A DNA stretch of 22,718 nt, from NCBI GenBank assembly GCA_003427395.1, contig BFEA01000029.1, positions 2,272,962-2,295,679 of the forward strand, given 5' to 3'. Both the position numbers and the translations under genes were made by a program. Of this stretch, positions 18,120-22,718 are shown in pieces (positions within the stretch are counted from its first letter, which is position 1; every line of letters begins with the position of its first letter). The stretch comes from Chara braunii (lineage: Eukaryota; Streptophyta; Charophyceae; Charales; Characeae). Under the pieces are notes generated by a model that ran no database searches, was not told where the DNA came from, and worked only from the letters and a program-made list of their open reading frames with translations.

Positions 18120-18432
18120 TTACCGGGGATAACTTGTTTCAAATGTTTTTAAAATGGAAAAGTGTAGGTCTCACATCATATTTGTTAATTAATTTTTGGT
18201 TTACACCACTTCAAGTAAATAAAGCATCTATTGAAGTAATGCTTATAAATTGAGTAGGTGATTTTGGATTGACTCTTGGTATTATGGGTTGTTTTGTTGT
18301 TTTTCAAACAATAGACTTTTTAACGATTTTTGTTTTTGTTAATGCCTATGTGTGAGAACCTTCTTTCATTTTCTTAATATGAAAATTTATGCACTAGCTT
18401 CTACGTGTGTTTTACTCTTTATTGGAGCAGTC
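18113..18432 (+). pseudogene. nad5: mitochondrial nad5 N-proximal fragment (nuclear mtDNA insertion)
   Basis: The + strand frame reads [44 protein letters not shown][17 protein letters not shown], and later MKIYALASTCVLLFIGAV. This is the conserved nad5 region LVTGDN...GWEGVGL...[10 protein letters not shown]...VNRVGDFGLALGI. In-frame TGA codons stand at 18251 (where the family has Arg, so CGA to TGA) and 18353. The catalytically important GWEG is KWKS. Its end (LLFIGAV) overlaps by about 20 residues the start of the - strand fragment at 17035-17560, so the two pieces come from different mtDNA copies or a duplicated segment. Confidence 0.9.
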
Positions 18433-18725
18433 TGCTATTTTCTCTTGAGAAAATTACCAAATAAAATCATAATATGTAGCTAATTTTGTCACACCATAAA
18501 TAGATAAAACACACAAAATTGAAATAAACTATTAACAAATAAAAAAATTACTGAAATACGTTGTTATTTTACTATTAATAATGGGGGGGGGGGGGGGGGG
18601 GGAAACGACGATCATTGATACATATTTTTACTGAAATACGTTGTTATTTCATTAAGAAGATCATGAAGACTGATACTTGAGAATATATTGATGAAACAAA
18701 CATAATGCGAACAGTTATCGATGAG
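18433..18725. other. spacer with 22-bp direct repeat and a G20 run
   Basis: TTACTGAAATACGTTGTTAT plus two bases occurs at 18548-18569 and 18628-18649. Between the copies is an uninterrupted run of 20 G at 18583-18602. The rest is AT-rich and may be mitochondrial intergenic sequence. Confidence 0.7.
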
Positions 18726-19062
18726 GAACCTAGCTAACGCGTTAAACACTCCGCCTTGGAAATATGGTTGTAAGGTTTAAACTCAAAGGAATTGATGGGG
18801 GTATGCACAAGTGGTGGAGCATATGGTTTCATTTGATACAACTAGAAAAACCATACCATCCCTTGACTTATTAAATAAAACTCCTCGTAAGAGATGTACT
18901 TTGACTTCATACAGATGATGCATGGTTGTTGTCAACTCATGTCGTGAGATATTGGGTTAAGTCTTATAACGAGCGCAACCGTTGTTTTGTGTTGCTAAGA
19001 CATCGCACCTATGTGCTACACTCACAAAAAACCGTCAGTGATATACTGGAGGAAGGTGGGGG
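18726..19062 (+). pseudogene. rrn18: mitochondrial small-subunit rRNA (rrn18) fragment
   Basis: Universal small-subunit rRNA signatures are present in order: AGCTAACGCGTTAAACACT (18732), AAACTCAAAGGAATTGATGG (18779), GCACAAGTGGTGGAGCATAT, TGCATGGTTGTTGTCAACTC, ATGTCGTGAGATATTGGGTT, CTTATAACGAGCGCAACC, and GTCAGTGATATACTGGAGGA near 19036. GTTTTGTGTTGCTAAGACAT (18983) is the plant-lineage mitochondrial type rather than plastid or bacterial. The piece corresponds to roughly positions 860-1190 of the E. coli numbering, so it is only part of the gene. Positions that are essentially invariant in working ribosomes are changed (GACGGGGG to GATGGGGG, AAGCGG to AAGTGG, ATTCGA to ATTTGA), mostly loss of CpG, which argues for decay in the nucleus. 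Confidence 0.92.
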
Positions 19063-19130
19063 GTCAATCAATTCAAAACACAAAAATAATTAAACTGTAG
19101 TAAAAAAAAGGTTAAAAGAGTGTGAGTACT

Positions 19131-19318
19131 GTTAGAACATATTTAAAGGTGTCTGATATTTCAGGTGCAAAAATCGTACAATATATCAAAATTATGCATC
19201 ATTTTAAAAAACAAAGAGCTATTATAGGTGATACTATAATGGTTTCTTTGAAACAAGCACGAATGGATCTCAACACTTAGAAGGTGCTTAAAGCTGTTGT
19301 ACTGGGAAAAAAAAAAAT
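19131..19318 (+). pseudogene. rpl14: mitochondrial rpl14 fragment (nuclear mtDNA insertion)
   Basis: The frame reads VRTYLKVSDISGAKIVQYIK, then KKQRAIIGDTIMVSLKQARM and, past an in-frame TAG at 19278, KVLKAVVLGKKK. This matches ribosomal protein L14 of the large subunit (family form: L.VADNSGAK...CIKVL...GD.I...VK.A...KAVVVRTKK). The start codon region and the C-terminal third are absent. The TAG lies where the family has a polar residue, consistent with a C-to-T change. rpl14 is kept in charophyte mitochondria but, to my knowledge, not in land plants, which helps place the organism. Confidence 0.83.
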
Positions 19319-19332
19319 CAACAAACTTCTGT

Positions 19333-19557
19333 CTTTCTTTTACTAATTCATTTTTGTTTATGCTACTCACTTGTAGTTTAGTTTTGCTTTTATTGCATTT
19401 CGCCATCATAAATGGAGGTCATTTAATACGCAATGCTTGACAATTTTTTGTTCAAATGACTTATGAGATCCTTCTAAAATTAATCAATGAACAAATAAAT
19501 GGTGTACCAGCAGTTAAACAACGATTTTTTCCTTTCATCTTTGTCACTTTTACTCCT
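19333..19557 (+). pseudogene. atp6: mitochondrial atp6 fragment (nuclear mtDNA insertion)
   Basis: The frame reads LSFTNSFLFMLLTCSLVL, then NGGHLIRNA-stop-QFFVQM, TYEILLKLINEQINGV and KQRFFPFIFVTFTP. This is the N-proximal half of ATP synthase subunit a, the membrane subunit that forms the proton path in the Fo sector (family form: FTNSS...LVPNAWQSFVEMIYDFVLNLVNEQIG...KYFPFI.TLFTF). The TGA at 19438 replaces the Trp of NAWQ (TGG to TGA). The catalytic helices with the essential Arg lie in the missing 3' half. The fragment follows rpl14 almost directly, and ends about 40 bp before the TTAA-flanked palindromic element. Confidence 0.85.
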
Positions 19558-19598
19558 TAATAGAATAAAAACGTATTTTAGTAAAAACCAACAGTTAA

Positions 19599-19786
19599 AC
19601 CATCAGTACCTAGCGGTTGTTAAGGCCTGTGGCTCAGCCTGCCAGTAACGCGAACCTTGTCGAACCTTGAGCTATCGGTAGGTACCCAAAACAAAAAGAA
19701 AAATAAAAAATAAATAAAAAACAGACAATTCTTTTGCGGAGAAAAACAGGAAATTGAAAAACAAAGAAAGTCGTTTTGCAAGCGGG

Positions 19787-19857
<71 letters not shown>

Positions 19858-19917
19858 ATAATGAATCTTACCGCTTCTAGGCGGAAGATTCATTTGCAAT
19901 TCGATGCATTTCAACAC

Positions 19918-19973
<56 letters not shown>

Positions 19974-20033
19974 AATCTTACCGCTTCCGCGCTGAAGATT
20001 CATTTGCAATTCGCTGCATTTCAACACACAAAG

Positions 20034-20067
<34 letters not shown>

Positions 20068-20330
20068 GAGAGTTCTCTCTCTCATCTCCGGTGAGTTCAA
20101 AAGTATGATAAATGAGAATGAATCTTTTATGTTTATCACAAAAGATTCATTCTCAGTTTGGATATTTTCGTGCATTCTATTTGTTGCAAAATGAGAATGA
20201 ATCTCTCGTGTAAACACGTAAGATTCATTGTCATTTTTACAATTTCGTACGCACCCGGGCTGAGAGAGAGAGAGAAAAAAAAAAAAAAAGACCCGGCGAT
20301 ATATGCAGAGCCCTGCGCCAAACTCGGTGC

Positions 20331-20388
<58 letters not shown>

Positions 20389-20436
20389 GGAATGAAATAA
20401 ATCGCGAAAGAATCTTTCGCCTGAAAGCGATAAGAT

Positions 20437-20477
<41 letters not shown>

Positions 20478-20687
20478 TGGAATGCAGCGAATCACGAAAG
20501 AATCTTCCGCCTGAAAGCGGTAAGATTCATCTCTCTCTCTGTTTCTCACGCGGAGAGATTTGTGTTTTTTTTTTTTTTTTTTTTTTTTTTTGAAANAAGC
20601 GACCTGACATTGGTTTGCCCGACCCCCGAAAGTTGTGGCATGTTAACGGCCGCGACTTCTAAAAAACAACGGGGAGGTACTGGTGGT
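19599..20687. mobile_element. TTAA-flanked palindromic (foldback-like) element
   Basis: A 1,089-bp element with 12-bp terminal inverted repeats, ACCATCAGTACC at the left and GGTACTGGTGGT at the right (one mismatch), and TTAA immediately outside both ends (19595-19598, 20688-20691). Much of the interior is an imperfect palindrome centred near 20140-20175. The left arm has (GA)n tracts at 19791-19854, 19925-19970 and 20037-20072; the right arm has (CT)n tracts at 20333-20385, 20439-20474 and 20529-20540. Six GAATCT...AGATTC hairpins are spaced between them, mirror-arranged. There is no coding capacity, only Glu/Arg or Leu/Ser runs from the microsatellites. TTAA suggests a piggyBac-type transposase in trans, but a different superfamily with TTAA inside its ends is possible. 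Confidence 0.65.
19863..20528. repeat. six GAATCT/AGATTC hairpins in mirrored array
   Basis: Hairpins lie at 19863-19891, 19974-20000, 20114-20154, 20193-20232, 20410-20438 and 20500-20528. The first two (GAATCTTACCGCTT...AAGATTC) and the last two (GAATCTT.CGCCTGAAAGCG, then TAAGATTC) are reverse complements of each other including their flanks (GCATTTCAACACAC against GGTTGGAATGCAGC). The central pair (15-bp perfect arms in the third, starting GAGAATGAATCTTTT) are also reverse complements of one another. Poly-A (about 20275-20289) and poly-T (about 20565-20591) runs flank parts of the right arm. Confidence 0.88.
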
Positions 20688-20691
20688 TTAA

Positions 20692-22285
20692 ACATGATAA
20701 TTTATAGACGCTGATCGACTAGGACGACCATTCTAACCACGTGATACATTGTTCAACTAAACCTAAGTCCACTTACAATATCGCCCCTAGCCCCTCTGTC
20801 TACTTGACTCATAAATTTTCTTAGATCGGAACGCACAGACATTACATACAAGACTTCTCATAAGTAGAGTGTCGCCTCGCGGACCTTTATCATAATGACC
20901 AGCCATGCATGGATACATGAGCAGTCACAATGATGGACTACTATGTGATGCCTAGAAAGGTGTGGTTTCATCTAAGTCATAGGATCGCATTCGATGCTCA
21001 GGTATCGACTGATGCGCGCTCTAGAGGATTCGGTCCTTTAGCGAGCGCAAAAGCGGATTGAACACCTGGTCATCTTCTACACCGTGCATCGTGCGGTGCC
21101 CCAAAGGGTGTAGGGGAAGATGGCGTCAATGGCAGAAGGAAAATTGGAGTGGTGGTAAGTTGTCTGACGCACCACCAGCAACACGCTAACCCTTCCGCTC
21201 ATAACCTTATCGTTCCATCAAAATAAATGTAAACAGGAAGCGATCAAATTACACGTCACTCTCTTTGCGAGTGTTTGTCCCATATCTTATTCCGAGTGAG
21301 AGTACATGTGTAGTCCACACTCGAAAATGTTTAAGAAGGACGCCCCCATGAGAGGAAAGCATAGTATTCAGTTATGCAGACCCTCGGAACTAACTTGTCA
21401 TCGCGACGCTTCACACGTTACCAACAATCGCTCGATCCTCCGCGGGAATCAGTGTTGCGTACGACAATCGAGTGTAAGAGATCAGATATTGTGAATGGGA
21501 TCTCCTTCATGATATTGAATGGTTGAAGGATGAGTCATTCAGCCCTGGCGGGATTCATGAGCTTTAGGCAGGATGCCACAAAGGGTAGGTGCTCAAAAGT
21601 TTGACGCATAGGGGAAACCCTTTTGTACTCATCTAAAACCTGGGATGTCCTTGACAAAGATCTCGAATTTCAGATATAGGGCCAACGTCCGACCAATCAA
21701 TTCAAATAGCAAGGATGAACGTGCGCACTATCACGATTGCTCCGAAGTCTGTGCACACGCATTCTCACCAAATCATCGCGACTAAAACCAAAGTGGTTCA
21801 AGCGATCAAATGAAAAGGTTATGTGGTATTATACAATCACTATCACAACAATAATGTGGCTTGTCCATCTGCATTCACACAATACACTGGCAGTCACCAA
21901 GGTTCAATTCAGGAATCTTTCATTTATACCTTCGATCATACAATTTAAACAACATCGCTCATACTACGGGAGTCAACTTTACCGTTCTCTGCGACTCATA
22001 TCTTGTTATGCACGCAAATTTCAACCACTCTTCCACCACCCCACAACAAATGTACTCAGTCTTTAAAAAATGATCATTCAAAAAGAAATTGGGGTGAAAA
22101 CTCCAAGAAACATAAAAACCCATAAGGACTAAGGCCTTAGGTTGAGATACAGAAGCAAGTAAGTTGTGTCGCAAACCGACTTGTTATCAAAATATAAGAG
22201 ACGAGTAATCAGACTGAACGATTCAAGTTTTCAATCGGATATGTAAACCTACATCACAGTACAACTACGTCTCACCCGTGGCCTA
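20692..22285. other. intergenic, no gene recognised
   Basis: About 1.6 kb of apparently unique sequence of balanced composition with only short frames. I looked for retroelement, organellar and rRNA motifs on both strands and recognise none. Confidence 0.45.
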
Positions 22286-22313
22286 GACCGCGGACGATTC
22301 GGCTGCCGCGGTC
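22286..22313. repeat. GC-rich palindrome, GACCGCGG/CCGCGGTC
   Basis: Perfect 8-bp arms with a 12-base loop sit in a short GC-rich island (22270-22365, with GCGGCCGCGGCC) surrounded by AT-rich DNA. It could be an element end; no partner is seen in the window. Confidence 0.6.
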
Positions 22314-22365
22314 GAAAAAATCGGTCGCGGCCGCGGCCAATGAGGCCCTGTCTGCGGCCTGTTTT

Positions 22366-22650
22366 TTTAATTTTTTTTTATACCCCTAAAAATACGTAAA
22401 TATATATATAGGTTTGTAAGGCTTGAAAAACCCTACAATCCTACATTTTTTATTTTGAAATCCAACTTCGTTTAAGATTTTTAAAAAATAAAAAACAAAA
22501 ATCAATTTAAATAAATTATTTAAAAAAAACATAAAAAGAAAAGCATGATTTTTTTTTTGTCATTTTTTATCGTGAGAGACATGGTCGCTGAGTTGTCCTG
22601 AATTTTTTTAGAAATGTTTTTCGGGTTTTTTTTTTTGTGTGTGTATGTGC

Positions 22651-22688
<38 letters not shown>

Positions 22689-22718
22689 CTGCGCGGGTGT
22701 GTGTGTGTGTGTGTATGT
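22366..22718. repeat. AT-rich sequence ending in (TG)n microsatellite
   Basis: A/T homopolymer-rich DNA from 22366 passes into a poly-T run and then a (TG)n tract, with TATG and TGCG interruptions, from about 22636 to the window end. Confidence 0.85.

Noticed and set aside
18726-19062. Bacterial or plastid 16S rRNA contamination
   Set aside because: The GTTTTGTGTTGCTAAGACAT stretch is mitochondrial in type, and neighbouring rps2, rpl14, nad5 and atp6 fragments are mitochondrial genes.
20692-22285. Retrotransposon or organellar DNA at the right end
   Set aside because: I found no reverse transcriptase, integrase, protease, organellar gene or rRNA motif on either strand.

Overview
This looks like nuclear DNA of a streptophyte (plant-lineage) organism, most plausibly a charophyte alga of the Chara type. 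The plant-type SGT1 gene has a very large repeat-filled intron. Scattered fragments of a plant-lineage mitochondrial genome are embedded in repeat-rich DNA, and one of them is rpl14, a gene kept in charophyte mitochondria but, to my knowledge, lost from land-plant mitochondria. The species is an inference. Coding density is very low: the only gene I can support is the 3' end of SGT1, two exons on the + strand. Most long open frames are by-products of GA/CT, GGA and TG/CA simple repeats.

Layout. About 500-1480 is GGA-rich minisatellite. At 1527-1694 lies an internal fragment of mitochondrial rps12 between 27-bp direct repeats. SGT1 exons lie at 2216-2320 and 7334-7441, split by a 5,013-bp intron. 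The intron carries a purine-rich satellite (about 3447-6640) that has been interrupted twice: by a 767-bp hAT-like non-autonomous transposon (3610-4376, perfect 8-bp target duplication) and by a 1,390-bp candidate solo LTR (4988-6377). From 7442 to about 16100 there is intergenic DNA with many two-copy tandem duplications, microsatellites, inverted repeats and a second transposon type with TTAA-flanked inverted termini (12949-13547, with related single ends near 13931 and 14858).

From about 17040 to 19560 the sequence is a mosaic of mitochondrial gene fragments, mostly only tens to a few hundred bases apart: nad5 middle part (- strand), rps2, nad5 earlier part (+ strand), rrn18, rpl14 and atp6. 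All are broken by stops, indels or truncation, and many changes are C-to-T or G-to-A. Its right edge lies next to a 1,089-bp TTAA-flanked palindromic element (19599-20687) containing six GAATCT/AGATTC hairpins separated by (GA)n and, in mirror order, (CT)n tracts. From 20700 to the end I recognise no gene; the window ends in a (TG)n tract.

There is no operon or pathway here beyond SGT1, an HSP90 co-chaperone. The interest lies in organelle-to-nucleus DNA transfer, nested insertions inside an intron, and two or three families of non-autonomous elements that share sequence modules.
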